DNA of 64,000 nt from Branchipolynoe longqiensis (GCA_030323885.1 CM059187.1:86843726-86907725); one strand, 5' to 3'; numbered from the stretch's first letter, positions 21,401 through 32,867 are shown. The notes: generated from the letters alone by a model not told the origin. Translations and numbers: made by a program.

Positions 21401-21528
21401 ACATTCAAAGTAACGTAGAGTAGATTATAACGATCAATCTAATTTATTTATTTAAGAAAATGGCAGCAACTCAAAACATCGGACTCTGCAACATTAAACA
21501 CCTGGGATGAAAGATCTATGTTAGTATA

Positions 21529-21615
21529 CTACTAATACATGCTTCAAACGCCGCAGCACTATCAGCATATACTACTAATACATGCTTCAAACAGCGCAGC
21601 ACTATCAGCGTATAC
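21529..21615 (+). repeat. 43-bp tandem duplication
   Basis: CTACTAATACATGCTTCAAA and CGCAGCACTATCAGC occur twice, 43 bases apart. Confidence 0.9.
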
Positions 21616-21751
21616 CAATATGTATGAAACCCGACTTCCAGAAATTTTCCGTGATTCCCTGACAATGCTAAACCTATTGGAGAATATCTGCATTTCCGCT
21701 TTTTTTCCCGGAAACCACTTTCATCCCTGAAACACACACAGGCTTGTATAT

Positions 21752-21942
21752 ACAGTAAAACGCGTCTAAATTGACCGACAATGGGACTGACTTTAAATGG
21801 TCCATTTACGGAGGTGCTCAGTTTAGGGAGTTACAATGGTATTGTATGGGCGATCGTTTGGGGCCCAAATAAAGCGATCGACATAGGGGAGTGATCGATC
21901 TATGGAGGTGGTCGGTTATAGAGGTTCTACTGTTCACTACAC
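21752..21942 (+). mobile_element. Complete pogo/Tigger-like MITE
   Basis: Left end ACAGTAAAACGCGTCTAAAT and right end GGTTATAGAGGTTCTACTG are inverted relatives. CAGTA at the end and the GACCACCTCYATA motif are typical of pogo/Tigger-type TIRs. 190 bp, non-coding. Confidence 0.7.
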
Positions 21943-22350
21943 CGGGCAGATTCAACACCATACAACGTTTAGCATGTACATATTCCTGGTCATGGGACGA
22001 ACGTCATGGTGGATGTTGCAAACAAAGACATCGTCATACATACATCGCACCTGGTGCACACACTACCGCCATTCTGGGGTGAGCGTGCTAACCATTAGTC
22101 CATCTAGGCTCCCTGATGCAGTCAACCTTCCCACACCTGTCCGTATGTGTGGCTCCTTCCTTGTCTGTGTGGCTCCAGGCTACACCCACAAGGAGAGGGT
22201 ACATAGAGTACATGAATCTGTAGGGACCTACAAAACAGGTTGGGACCTTAATTGTTAAAGCGAAACCATGACACTACCACCAGTGTCGGACATCACTCGC
22301 CCCCTCTCAATTTACTGTGTTGTCTTGGTAACACGCATTGCCCGTTCACG
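21943..22350. other. Unassigned stretch
   Basis: A 118-codon frame covers part of it (21902-22258) but begins inside the MITE and shows no motif. I make no gene call. Confidence 0.35.
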
Positions 22351-22876
22351 TTATGGGGATGTCACATTAAGACGCTTCTCGCCAACGCGCATCGACGTAT
22401 GTGATTTTTTTGCCAGGATACAGCAGGAAGCCTTACGCGCATGTTAGCCGTGCGTTGGTATTCGTTGATGGATGGCGACAGTCGGCAAGGGTCGGCAGCA
22501 CGCGTCAGGGAATCGGGGAAGTTTTGTGCTTGTGCAAAACTTTGGACGTGTGACAATGCACAGGTGCTAACATTATGGTGACGTTCGGGGCCCGTCGAGA
22601 TACGTCAGATGCGCTGGAATAACATTACGCAAACGATAGGCACACACCACGCACGTGTGAGGGTCGTTCCAACACGTTGCACCAAACTGTTGCTTTGTTT
22701 CTTTGTTGTTGTTTTACGTCCTAGCTACATCTAAGGTCATATCAGGACGGCGCGCCAAAACACGCTGCCAATACGTTGCACTGATGCCAAAAAGTTTGAC
22801 GTATCTCAACGATTAAAAGTGATTCTGCACATTGGCGGCGTGCCGGCGAGAAGCGTCGTAATGTGACAGGGTCATA
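22351..22876 (+). mobile_element. TIR element X, copy 2
   Basis: GTCACATTAAGACGCTTCTCG at the left, CGAGAAGCGTCGTAATGTGAC at the right. A SINE tail (22697-22750, minus orientation) lies inside, at the same relative place as in copy 3. Confidence 0.85.
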
Positions 22877-22929
22877 CAGACCTTCTAACTATAAGTTCTA
22901 GGCCGGCCTTGTGGGTGCCATGTTGTTAA

Positions 22930-23234
22930 ATGGGATGTGCCAGAAGAATGGGCGCCGAATCACACTTCGCTGTCTTTATTAAGGGCTTCAACATGAAAGC
23001 CTTAACAAAGGCAGGGCATGCATGGTACCCTGTCATTGAGGTCACGTTTTAAACGCACAACAAAATCTATACTATTAAGTCAATATGCAGATACAATACA
23101 TTGTAGCAACAAATTATGTCGTGATTGTTACCCCAGGTCATAGAGAACCAATATTTGAATCACTGAATTTGTCTAATGATGAACAGGTCCTGATCTCATC
23201 ATATCTTTTTCTAAACATGTGTTTGTTTCCTTAG
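22930..23234 (+). other. Two adjacent small open frames, unassigned
   Basis: ATG frames of 40 codons (22930-23052) and 49 codons (23085-23234) lie in sequence that matches no repeat here. The second spans an acceptor-like site at 23135 (GATTGTTACCCCAG) and another at 23234 (GTTTGTTTCCTTAG). The peptides have a mixed composition (for example KALTKAGHAWYPVIEVTF), but frames this short arise often by chance. Confidence 0.12.
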
Positions 23235-23444
23235 CGAGCAGTCTGTAGGTTATTCATATATTAGTTCAAGGGCTCATGATTTTGTTTCATGGATTATTTT
23301 GTTAATAAGTTGCAGTGGGAAGAAAACTATTAATGGTTACACTGTTACTACAATTTCTATTGTCAACAGAATAATATGTTTGTGGGATAATGTATATAAA
23401 TTGTGAATAAAAAATGTCGAAATGTCGAAATGTCAGGGCAAGAA

Positions 23445-23515
23445 GTAATGGAATGAGAAAGAAAAATTGTTCACAACTGAAATTGTCCCTGCTTAATCAT
23501 AAATGGAAGTAACAA
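23445..23515 (+). repeat. SINE family 2 tail fragment
   Basis: TGGAATGAGAAAGAAAAATTG, ACTGAAATTGTCCCTGCTTAA. Confidence 0.6.
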
Positions 23516-23984
23516 GTCAAACACAAATTTTAAAAACATAAAACAACAAAACACACCCAAACTCCATGTAAATGCGAACTCGCGCTTACAACCAATTTGG
23601 CTCTGTCCCAACCACTTCTGTCTATATGTGACCACAGCGGTATTCAACCACTAAATTATTACTTAAAACAACAACCGACCGGATGAACATGGTTTAACTG
23701 TACTGAGAACACGGAATTGAATACCTCAAACAAAAGATAAAGATGGCGCCACAATGAGCATATATGTCAGAGAGTAAATATATCGAGCTGTTATCAGTTT
23801 ACAGAGTGGACAGAGCAGGCCTGGTATGGGTGAGAAATGTAGGCAATGGTCGCCAAGTGACAGATTTATACAGCCCCCTAATATCTAGGTGTGAAGTGGG
23901 GATCAGGTATTGCCGTGTAGGTTACAGTACACGGTGGCAACGCACGGCGTGTCTTACAAGATAAGCCACCCCCGACGCAAACAC
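23516..23984. other. Unassigned stretch with a 66-codon frame
   Basis: A frame at 23764-23964 (MSESKYIELLSVYRVDRAGL at the start) has mixed composition and no family match. It overlaps donor-like TCTAG-GTGTGA. I treat it as unproven. Confidence 0.15.
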
Positions 23985-25045
23985 ACACATGCATATCTAC
24001 ACATCTACACATTTACACAGTTACACAGTTACACACTCCACTTTTACACAGTTACACATCTACACACTTCCACGTTTACACATTTACACACGTCCACGTT
24101 TACACAGCTACACAGTTACACTTCCACGTTTACACCTTTACACACTTCCATGTTTACACAGTTAGACTTCCACGTTTACACATCTACACACTTCCACGTT
24201 TACACATTTACACACTTCCACGTTTACAGAGTTACACAGTTACACTTCCACATTTACATGTTTGCACACTTCCACGTTTACACAGTTACACTTCCACGTT
24301 TACACATCTACACACTTCCATCGTTTACACATTTACACACTTCCACGTTTACAGAGGTACACAGTTACACTTCCACGTTTACACGTTTGCACACTTCCAC
24401 GTTTACACAGTTACACTTCCACGTTTACACATCTACACACTTCCACGTTTACACATTTACACACTTCCACGTTTACAGAGTTACACAGTTACACTTCCAC
24501 GTTTACACGTTTGCACACTTCCACGTTTACACAGTTAGACTTCCACGTTTACACATCTACACACTTCCACGTTTACACATTTACACACTTCCACGTTTAC
24601 AGAGTTACACAGTTACACTTCCACGTTTACACGTTTGCACACTTCCACGTTTACACAGTTACACTTCCACGTTTACACATATACACACTTCCACGTTTAC
24701 ACATTTACACACTTCCACGTTTACACAGTTACACAGTTACACTTCCACGTTTACACGTTTGCACACTTCCACGTTTACACATTTACACTGCTTACACATT
24801 TACACTTTTACACATTTACACATTTAAACATTTATGCATTTACACATCTATGCATCTACCGAATTACAGCTACACTTCTATGCTTGTACACTTTTACGCA
24901 TTTACCCATTTACACACTTCCATACCTCCACACTTCCACACTTCCACATTTACACATTTACACATCTACACATTTACACATTTACTCTTTTATGCAATTA
25001 CACATTTACACAGTTATGTATTCATGCATTCATGTATATAATTCA
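23985..25045 (+). repeat. TTTACAC / CCACGTT minisatellite with higher-order structure
   Basis: Basic 12-bp-like units (ACACTTCCACGT, TTACACATTTAC, TTACACAGTTAC) form a higher-order block of about 130 bp that recurs several times between 24150 and 24780, before decaying to ACACATTTAC repeats. The His/Tyr/Thr/Phe frames are artefacts. Confidence 0.95.
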
Positions 25046-25119
25046 CACACGTGCCAGTAGTGCAATGTTAAAACTACATAGGCCGATGATGTTAAGCCTA
25101 TCAGCGGGTCTTTTTGTAT

Positions 25120-25463
25120 AGACGGGATGGCCGAATGAGTTAGAGCGTCCGTCTCCCATGCTGGTAGATCGTGGGGTCGTGGGTTCGAGTCCCGGTCGAG
25201 TCAAACCAATGACTTTAAAATTGATACTTGTCGCTTCCTAGCCAGGCGCTCGGCATTATTAGGATAGGGCAAGGACTGGTGTGCTCAGTGTCAGGATAAT
25301 GTGACTGAGTGGGATACCAGGTCATGGTGCCGGCGGCCTGGTTTCCCAGTGGGACAGCACTATAAAGTCGCCATGAGTGCGCACTGTCACAAGTCGGTAC
25401 CCGTCCTGATATGACCTTAGATGTTGCTAGGACGTAAAACAACAACAAACAAACAAAAACAAC
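25120..25463 (+). mobile_element. SINE family 1, full length, best reference copy
   Basis: Head GACGGGATGGCCGAATGAG with a Ser/Leu-tRNA-like layout including a variable-arm region; B-box GGGTTCGAGTCCCGG. The body is about 200 bp, with GGATAGGGCAAGGACTGG, GGTCATGGTGCCGGCGGCC and CACTATAAAGTCGCC. The tail ATGTTGCTAGGACGTAAAAC is followed by (CAAA)n. It would be transcribed by RNA polymerase III from the A and B boxes. The tail presumably serves a partner LINE, which is not identified here. Confidence 0.9.
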
Positions 25464-25606
25464 AATGTATACAGGTAATTATTTTCGATTCGTCATTATA
25501 ATGTACATTAGTTCCGTTCGAAGTACCTTTAATCTTAAATTGCTAACTTTAGAGACATTTGAAGTGCAATCATGCTCAATTTAATTTCTATTAATGTATA
25601 TCAAAA

Positions 25607-25890
25607 CTCGATTGATCATCACGATGTTCCTTACTTTAGTTTGAAGTAACTTCAATTTTAAATGGCTAACTTTGGAGATATTTGAAGTGCAAGCATGTAA
25701 GAAATTAAGTTCTGCATGCATGTCAAGGCTATGACATCATGGACTTCACCAGGAACAACTTATATTAAATTGAATTAGTACTAATAGTAGGTTAAGTAGG
25801 AGTAACACATGTTTAATGAGTTCACCGGGCATGTCTAAGTTGGATATGCAGAACCAATCTAGATAAATATTGTGGTCTATGCAACTTTAA
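25607..25890 (-). mobile_element. TTAA MITE copy, left part lost
   Basis: GAAGTAACTTCAATTTTAAATGG through to the end GTCTATGCAACTTTAA. Confidence 0.75.
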
Positions 25891-25938
25891 GTGTTTGCCT
25901 CTTCTTAAAACATATACCCACAGACATTCCATACTTAT

Positions 25939-26298
25939 AGACCAGACGGGATGGCTGAATGAGTTGAGCGCATGTATCCCATTTTGGTAGATCGTGGAAT
26001 TCGAAACCACGGGATCGAACCCTAGTCGAGTCAAACCAATGACTTAAAAATTGATACTTGTCGCTTCCTAGCTTGGTAACCCACATTATTGGGATACGGT
26101 AAGGACCGGTTGGCTCAGTGTTCAGATAATGTGACTGAGTGGGATATCAATTAGCAGGTCATGGTGCTGGCAGCCTGGTTTCCCAGTGGGGCAGCACTAT
26201 AACATCACCATGAGTGTGCACTGTCACAAGTCGGTACCCACCCTGATATGACCTTAGATGTTGCGATGATGTTAAACTCCAACAACCAACCAATCAAC
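25939..26298 (+). mobile_element. SINE family 1, full length, head type A
   Basis: Head ACCAGACGGGATGGCTGAATG to tail GATGATGTTAAACTCCAAC. The B-box is degraded (GGGATCGAACCC). Confidence 0.9.
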
Positions 26299-26477
26299 AT
26301 CCTTATATTAGATACTTCAGAGTTATATTATGTGTACTCTCTTCTAAATGGGATTGGCCTACCTATAGTATAAATATAAAATAGGTCTAAACTAGGCCTG
26401 ACTTGGGCTGGGTTTAGTATTGTCTGACGGTGAATTGGTTCGCGCCCCGGTGTGTCTGGAGGTGATGATGTATTGGT

Positions 26478-26540
26478 ACACACAGTCACACACAGTCACA
26501 CACAGTCACACACAGTCACACACAGTCACACACAGTCAAG
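26478..26540 (+). repeat. CACACAGT octamer microsatellite
   Basis: Six to seven perfect units of ACACAGTC. Confidence 0.95.
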
Positions 26541-26697
26541 GCGGTGTAAAGACCCCTCTGTGTGCGAAACACACACCTCTGGCTGCCTGACCTCACCTTC
26601 ACACCCTTCGGTGGCAGGAGTAACAGAAAACAGCGCAAATATAGAACTACAACACAAATACAAGAGAAGCAGTATCTAGGAGTAGGTTAGATAATTG

Positions 26698-27375
26698 TCA
26701 AATGTAATTATAACCACCAGGACTTGAGTCCTTAATGACTATTTAATGTTATTTTAAATATTTAAACACGTGACTATGTATTAAACATCTTTTTTAAATG
26801 TCATTTTAGCCATCCTGACATAAGTCTTTATCGGATATTTGATGTTATATTAAATATTTAAACATGTGGATATGTTTTCAATACATCGCTTTTAAATGTA
26901 ATTATAACCACCCCGACTTCAGTATTTATTGAAAATGTAATGTTATGTTGGTCACGTGAATATGTATTCAGCATATATATTTTAAATGTAAGTGTAGCCA
27001 CCCTGACTTGAGTATTTAAAAGATTATTTAATGTTATGTTGGACATCTGAATATGGGTTCAACATATATCTTTTAAATGCAATTATAACCACCGTGTCTT
27101 GGGTCTTTATTGAATATTCAATACTATTTTGAATATATATTCGCATATCTGATATACGGCACATAGCTTTTAGGCAATATAAATCGTTTATGCTTGATAA
27201 TCTCCAAATGTAATTATAACCACCATGACTTACATATTGATGGAATATTAAATACTATGTTTAATACATATTATTACATAGTATATGGCCTGAAGATAAG
27301 TTTGATAAAATAGAACGTAAGAAGTGGTGTATGGGACTGGGAGATCGTCAGATATTTCCCAAATGTAATTCGAAT
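26698..27375 (+). repeat. Diverged ~95-bp tandem array
   Basis: AAATGTAATTATAACCACC recurs at about 26700, 26797, 26894, 26985, 27076, 27207 and 27360, each followed by a GACTTGAGT-like segment and AT-rich filler. An old satellite in decay, with no coding frame. Confidence 0.8.
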
Positions 27376-27488
27376 TACGCAGTTGATTCATCTGTACAGT
27401 TGATATTTAACCTTGTCAACAACTTTCATGATTTGAATGATGGGGATATGTTTTTAAGTGAAACCATGCCAAATTAATGTTGTATGCA

Positions 27489-28148
27489 TTAAAGCTGCCT
27501 AGTCTGATGAAATGTCAGATTTTCAAAACCAAACCAATTATCTAGATTTGATTTTACATATCTAAGGCCTATTCTCTGTGGCGGAGTGGTTAGAGTGTCT
27601 GACTTTTTTCTAGGTCAGACTCCTAATCTGAGGGTCGGCAGTTCGATTCCCCATGCCCCCATCTCTGCCAATTTGGATTTCCACCGCTGTGTATAACTTA
27701 CAGCGACATCAAAGGCCGGTTGCTCTCATACCATGTCTATGTGGTGTGGGAGGTTAAAAATCCCGTGGGTCGGTAAAAGTGTAGGCTCGGGCTTTCTATC
27801 GACCAGCACTGGAATGAGGAAGACCAGTTGTCTATGACTGAAATTTCCCCTGCTTAAACAACTAATGGACCAACAAAAAACAACTTAGTTACTGATGCAC
27901 TTATTAAGCATTTCTTTCTGCGTAGAAGGCAATACTGAGTCAATTTAACAGAACCTCTTACTGCAGAAGTCTATGGTATCAGAGTTTTGGCAAGCTTGCC
28001 AAAACTAATTTCCCATGTTTGCACTCAAAATATCTCAAAAGTTTACCATTTAAAATAAAAGTAACTTTGAACTAATGTAAAGTAGATACTACTGATCGAT
28101 CTCAGAAAAAATACAGAAATTCAAAACCATCGGACTATGCAACTTTAA
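27489..28148 (+). mobile_element. TTAA MITE copy split by a SINE
   Basis: TTAAAGCTGCCTAGTCTGAT at the left and ATCGGACTATGCAACTTTAA at the right. The interior is interrupted at 27567-27884 by SINE family 2. Confidence 0.85.
27567..27884 (+). mobile_element. SINE family 2, full length
   Basis: The tRNA-like head has the A-box GTGGCGGAGTGGTTAGAGTG and the B-box GCAGTTCGATTCCCC. The body includes GACATCAAAGGCCGG. The 3' part is GGAATGAGGAAGACCAGTTG then CCCCTGCTTAAACAAC. It differs from family 1 in head, body and tail. It is inserted in a TTAA MITE. Confidence 0.85.
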
Positions 28149-28154
28149 GTGAAA

Positions 28155-28230
28155 TGCTGGACACCATAGGCTTCAGCAACGGCATGTTATATTACTAGTA
28201 TATTGACTCAGAATTCTTTCCATGCAGGAA
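28155..28230 (-). repeat. TTAA MITE fragment
   Basis: GGACACCATAGGCTTCAGCAA and CAGAATTCTTTCCATGCAG match the middle of the MITE. Confidence 0.5.
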
Positions 28231-28334
28231 GAGTTCAGGCACAAAAACTGACAAATGCCGTCCAGACCAAAATGAAACCATGACAACCAGTACCACGTTT
28301 GAGTTGAAGCTACCATCATTCCGATAATCAAATC

Positions 28335-28896
28335 AATAGACTACATCACGGTTCCAGCGGCGTGGTGCATTGTGGGATGCGTCAGAGCAAAACAACCCCC
28401 ACAGAAGCACATGGCACATGCTAATACACTGGGTGCAGCTATGAAATGTGCTAGTTTCAGCTCATCTCAGCTCTTGTTTGAAACATAGAATACCAACTAA
28501 ACAAATATATATAATAAATTAAGATATTAATCTTTTATCCAGCATTGCATTTACATCAATATAATCAGGACATCTTATGCCATGTGCATTTTGATTTAGA
28601 CAAATCTAGGCATTCAGACTAGTGTTAGACCCATAGCCAGAGTCAGTTTTACTTATTGTATTCATGTTTTTATTTATATTCTATGGTTTATGGAGGGTTA
28701 TATAATAATTCATTATATTATTATATTGCATCCTTCCGTCCATGTTTATGCCAAATTGTTATGTATTTCTAGTTATTTTGAATAAAATGCCAGTTTTGCC
28801 CTATGCGTATCGGCAAACTCAATGGGCGTACCCCTTTGCTTTGCTCCCAACGCCGTTTTCAGCGCATGCGCAGTCGGAACCGTGATGTAGTCTATT
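28335..28896 (+). mobile_element. TIR element, ~562 bp
   Basis: AATAGACTACATCACGGTTCC at the left is a perfect inverted match to GGAACCGTGATGTAGTCTATT at the right. The subterminal GCATTGTGGGATGCGTC and AGCGCATGCGCAGTC are typical GC-rich MITE shoulders; the middle is AT-rich and non-coding. Confidence 0.85.
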
Positions 28897-29269
28897 CTTT
28901 TTTGCAGAAGCTTCCATATCTCCTAGATAATGCTTACTCAAAACGAAATCGATGGCCTTTAACTTAAGTGGAAAGCGCAACAATAAATTCTATTTTACAG
29001 AAAACAATTAAAATGAATCTATCGGTTTTTGAACCTGAACCCTTCACTTATTTAATAAATTCCCCACGATCTAAATTGGATACGTAGGATCAATGATAGA
29101 TACGTGCTTTACTTTTAAATTTAAGTCTCAAACATTTGCTGCGTCCATTGGATTGTGCCGCTTTAAGTCGAACGCGGGGTTTCCTTATTTCGGTGAGGTG
29201 GGACTAATGGATTTTTGCGGTTAGGTTTTCTATATTATTAGACTCGGTATCAGTTTCATCAGGTATCCC
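28897..29269. other. Mostly unassigned; MITE scraps
   Basis: 29090-29166 contains a scrap of the TTAA MITE (CATTGGATTGTGCCGCTTTAA). The rest is unassigned. Confidence 0.4.
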
Positions 29270-29302
29270 CCTCCCGCCCCCCCCCCCCCCCCCCCCCCCC
29301 AC
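29270..29302 (+). repeat. C homopolymer
   Basis: A run of more than 20 C with a CCCG interruption. Confidence 0.95.
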
Positions 29303-29549
29303 GGCTACCCTAATCCGCGCCTAAGCGCCTCGACCCGGGGCCTTATTAGTGTAGCATGCGGGCCCTAGAAGGGCCTATTATCGCCTCGTTGTGAGGGGCG
29401 GCGGGAGGGGGAGGGGAGGGGAGAGGGGGGCATTGCTCCAAGTCCCTGGAGGAGGACCCTTCTCCCACACACCACGAAGGGGTCATTATAGCTGGTACCC
29501 GGAGAGGGTGGTCCTCCTGTCGGGTTTACCTGCCCAGCTGAACTGGACC

Positions 29550-30735
29550 CGGGGACCAGCAAGGAGCCTGAGATTGATAGAATGTAAAGGGTGGGGGGTG
29601 GGGGGTGGGGGGGGGGGGGAAGAGGAGGTCTTCGGACCAGAAGGGACCCTGGGAGCAGGTAAGGGTGGGTGGGTGGGAGGGGGGGACGGAGGTCTGGGGA
29701 CCAGCAAGGAGCCTGAGACTGAGAGAAGGTAAAGGGTGGGGGGGTGGGAGGGTAGGGGGGAAGAGGAGGTCTTGGGCCAGAAGGGACCCTGGGAGCAGGT
29801 AGGGGGGTGGGGTGGGAGGGGGACGGAGGTCTGGGGACCAGCAAGGAGCCTGAGACTGAGAGAAGGTAAATGGTGGGGGGTGGGGGGGGGGGTAGGGGGG
29901 AAGAGGAGGTCTTGGGACCAGAAGGGACCTGGGAGCAGGTATGGGGGGGGGGTGGGAGAGGGGGACGGAGGTCTGGGGACCAGCAAGGAGCCTGAGACTG
30001 AGAGAAGGTAAAGGGTGGGGGGTGGGAGGGTAGGGGGGAAGAAGAGGTCTTGGGACCAGAAGGGACCCTTGGAGCAGGTAAGGGGTGGGGGATGGGAGGG
30101 GGGACGGAGGTCTGGGGACCAGCAAGGAGCCTGAGACTGAGAGAAGGTAAAGGGTGGGGGGGGTGGGAGGGTAGGGGGGAAGAGGAGGTCTTGGGACCAG
30201 AAGGGACCCTGGGAGCAGAGGGGGGGGGACGGAGGTCTGGGGACCAGCAAGGAGCCTGAGACTGAGAGAAGGTAAATGGTGGTGGGGTGGGAGGGTAGGG
30301 AGGAAGAGGAGGTCTTGGGACCAGAAGGGACCCTGGGAGCAGGTAAGGGTGGGTGGGTGGGAGGGGGGGATGGAGGTCTGGGGACCAGCAAGGAGCCTGA
30401 GACTGAGAGAAGGTAAAGGGTGGGGGTGGGGGGATAGGGGGGTAGTGGGGGAAGAGGAGGTCTTGGGACCAGAAGGGACCCTGGGAGCAGGTAAGGGGTG
30501 GGGATGGGGGGGACGGAGGTCTGGGGACCAGCAAGGAGCCTGGGAGAAGGTAAGAGGTGGGGGTGCGGGGGTGGGATAAAGGAGGTTTGGGGACCAGAAA
30601 GGAGAATGGCAGAAGGTGGGGGTAGGGGATGGGTGGTAAAGGAGGGGTGGGGACCAGCAAGGAGCCTGGTTGGGAGAAGGTAAGGGATGGGGTTGGCTTG
30701 GATGGGGGTGGGGGGGGGGGGGGGTAAAGGAGGTC
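29550..30735 (+). repeat. ~140-bp G-rich minisatellite with donor-like sites
   Basis: About nine units, each with GGGGACCAGCAAGGAGCCTG, AGACTGAGAGAAGGTAAAGG and, in most, AGGGACCCTGGGAGCAGGTAA plus G runs. Two sites per unit resemble 5' splice sites (AAG-GTAAAG and CAG-GTAAGG). The reverse strand gives C-rich tracts ending in CTCAG or CCCAG. The 300-430-residue Pro/Ser frames on the minus strand follow from the repeat. Confidence 0.9.
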
Positions 30736-31438
30736 TGGGTCAGAGGTTCCAGGTAATTTTCAAACCTTATAGTTAAGCATTGCATCCTGGAACCAACGAC
30801 TCCACAACTTGTTCATATAAACCAAGGCTCTTTTTTTTAGGGCTCGAATTTAGATATGGTTGCCATTGACTCCGGATTCTGGGGAGGGTTTAATTTGTGT
30901 CCAGTCATAGCATACCGAGAACCCTGACTAGTTTAGTGGTGGGGCGGATACGAACTTTGATGTCGTGTAAGTGAGAATATTGCCTTAGCTCTATTCGGCT
31001 CTATGCGCGACTTTGCTGCCACTGACCGGGCTGTGGATTGTGATGTAGTGGCGGGGGGGGGGGGGGGGCGGGGGGTGTATGGGGGGGGGGGGGCTGGGGA
31101 GGGGGAGGCTGTCAATCACTGAGCACGGATCCCGGGCCTTTGTCTGCACTCGAGAGACTCGAGAGGCTTTAAGAGCGACTAAAGAGGCACTAGCCTTTAA
31201 GCGGTGTGAAAATCACACCGCATCGGCCCGAGAGGGCACGGCGGCCGGAGAGGTGGGGGAGGTGGGGAGGGGCGCCGGCCGAAGAGAGCTTGGGTGGGGG
31301 CCCCTGACCGGAGAGGAGGTGCCGGCCGGAGAGGGGGCACCGGAGTCCTGGCGTTTTGTGAGAGTGTCCGGGCCACTGATGGGGGAGGCGGGGGGGGGGG
31401 GGGTCAGTCATTTTCTCGACGCTACTTTACACTTACAG
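30736..31438. other. Unassigned; GC-rich from 31050
   Basis: G homopolymers occur at 31050-31095 and 31390-31403. 31180-31380 is rich in CGGCCGGAGAGG-type CpG segments. A + strand frame open from 31079 runs into the next candidate exon. Confidence 0.35.
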
Positions 31439-31495
31439 GTAATTCTGGCATTGTCGAACAGCCATCTCCGATCCATTGACCTCAAAAACGTGGAG
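31439..31495 (+). CDS. Candidate exon, boundaries uncertain
   Basis: The acceptor TACTTTACACTTACAG ends at 31438. The phase-0 frame reads VILALSNSHLRSIDLKNV, which has le spacing of hydrophobic residues seen in leucine-rich or helical repeats. The right edge is unclear: possible donors are AAC-GTGGAG at 31490 or the GT run beginning at 31497. If the donor is at 31490, the phase matches the 33-nt exons at 32964 and 33086. I do not recognise the protein, and the frame could be chance. Confidence 0.22.
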
Positions 31496-31662
31496 TGTGT
31501 GTGTGTGTGTGTGTGTGTGGAGGTGTGTGTGTGGAGGGGTGGGGTATAGTGAGGTGGGAGGGGGGGGGGGTGGAAGGAGTGGCGCTCTCCCACCTTACCT
31601 GTCAACTGTCACTCAGGAAGATTGACCGACCCCTTCACATTCATATCCGCTTATAACGCAGA

Positions 31663-31809
31663 ATGGTCGCGTCGTCAGTGCTAGCCTTGGACAAAGGGTG
31701 CGGCCTTTATAACAGCAAGTGGTCTGAGCTGCCTTCAGGGACCACTGTGATCGGCGCGCCCCCTGCCGAGTGTGTGAACAAACTGTTCATCTGCACCCAA
31801 GTTTACTAA
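31663..31809 (+). other. Small 48-codon open frame, unassigned
   Basis: An ATG after an in-frame TAA opens a frame starting MVASSVLALDKGCGLYNSKW, with a stop at 31807. Its last 15 codons overlap the first, variant unit of the 98-bp array. No motif was recognised. It could be a small protein, part of an exon, or chance. Confidence 0.18.
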
Positions 31810-32455
31810 CAAGGTAACAGAGGCAAAATAACTCCATATTCACCCTGTGCATTATTAGCACAACCTTACCCTAACCGAGTCTGAACAAACTCTTCATCTG
31901 CTTCCAATTGTACTAACAGTAACGGAATAACTCCATATTAACCCTGTGCATTATTAGCACAATGTTACCCTAACCGAGTCTGAACAAACTCTTCATCTGC
32001 TTCCAATTGTACTAACAGTAACGGAATAACTCCATATTAACCCTGTGCATTATTAACACAACCTTACCCTAACCGAGTCTGAACAAACTCTTCATCTGCT
32101 TCCAATTGTACTAACAGTAATGAAATAACTCCATATTAACCCTGTGCATTATTAGCACAACCTTACCCTAACAGAGTCTGAACAAACTCTTCATCTGCTT
32201 GTAAATTGTACTAACAGTAACGGAATAACTCCATATTCACCCTGTGCATTATTAGCACAACCTTACCCTAACAGAGTCTGAACAAACTGTGCATCTGCAC
32301 CCAGGTTTACTAACAAAGTAACAGGAGCATAATAACTTTGTATTCACCTTGTGTATTCTTTATTAACACAACCTTGCCCTAACGGAGTGTGTGAACAAAC
32401 TGTTCATCTGCTTCCAATTCTATTAACACATAGTAACAGTAAGAGAATACTCGCC
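31780..32455 (+). repeat. 98-bp tandem array, seven units
   Basis: GAACAAACTCTTCATCTGC, then ACTCCATATTAACCCTGTGC and TTAGCACAACCTTACCCTAAC, recur every 98-101 bp in the centre; the two edge units are more diverged. Confidence 0.9.
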
Positions 32456-32654
32456 GCTGAAAGATACCTTTATTCACGGAATACATTTGCCAAACAAACA
32501 AAAACTGTTATTAACTAGGTTTGTTCTCTCCCTTGTTGTCTCGCTTGAGTGCCCCTCCCCATGGTGACATGCCACCTGCTATGTCAGGACAACGTTGCTC
32601 TGGACGCAGAGTTGTCCGTTGAAGGCAGGTACTATTGCAGTGACAGCTCGGTCA

Positions 32655-32747
32655 TTAAGGTTGCAGAGTCAGACAGTCTTGAGTTTCTGTCATTTTTCGG
32701 ATATAAATAGACTAGGTTGTTCATTATAATCTACCTTACTTTACAGT
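32655..32747 (-). repeat. TTAA MITE fragment
   Basis: TTAAGGTTGCAGAGTCAGAC to CTACCTTACTTTA; only one end is present. Confidence 0.6.
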
Positions 32748-32867
32748 GCTTTAGAAAAGTAATGAAATAGGAATTGTAAAAGTAAAAGTTGTAGATGCGA
32801 TGTCATTGGCACCGCGGCGCACATCAGGCAATGCTAAGGTCTCACATCAGGCAATGCTAAGGTCTCT

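Larger units (their letters stand above)
20571..21498 (+). mobile_element. TTAA MITE copy broken by two insertions
   Basis: MITE sequence runs 20571-20748, 21119-21302 and 21400-21498, in order. A GCATGC-rich TIR element (20749-21118) and a LINE 3' fragment (21303-21400) interrupt it, so both must be younger than this MITE copy. Confidence 0.75.

Noticed and set aside
23910..25121. Frames up to 305 codons rich in His/Tyr/Thr/Phe
   Set aside because: Minisatellite translation.
25120..25205. Functional tRNA gene
   Set aside because: The head resembles a Ser/Leu tRNA but acceptor pairing is poor and the sequence continues as a SINE body; the same holds for every other copy.
26618..26679. Possible terminal exon after TTCACACCCTTCGGTGGCAG
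   Set aside because: Only 20 codons; the acceptor is weak and nothing in phase lies nearby.
29365..30785. Three overlapping 300-430-codon Pro/Ser proteins on the minus strand
   Set aside because: All three frames are open because of the 140-bp C-rich repeat.
32588..32628. 41-nt segment with acceptor ATGTCAG and donor GGCAG-GTACTA
   Set aside because: Splice borders look acceptable, but its only phase fitting the downstream chain contains a TGA.
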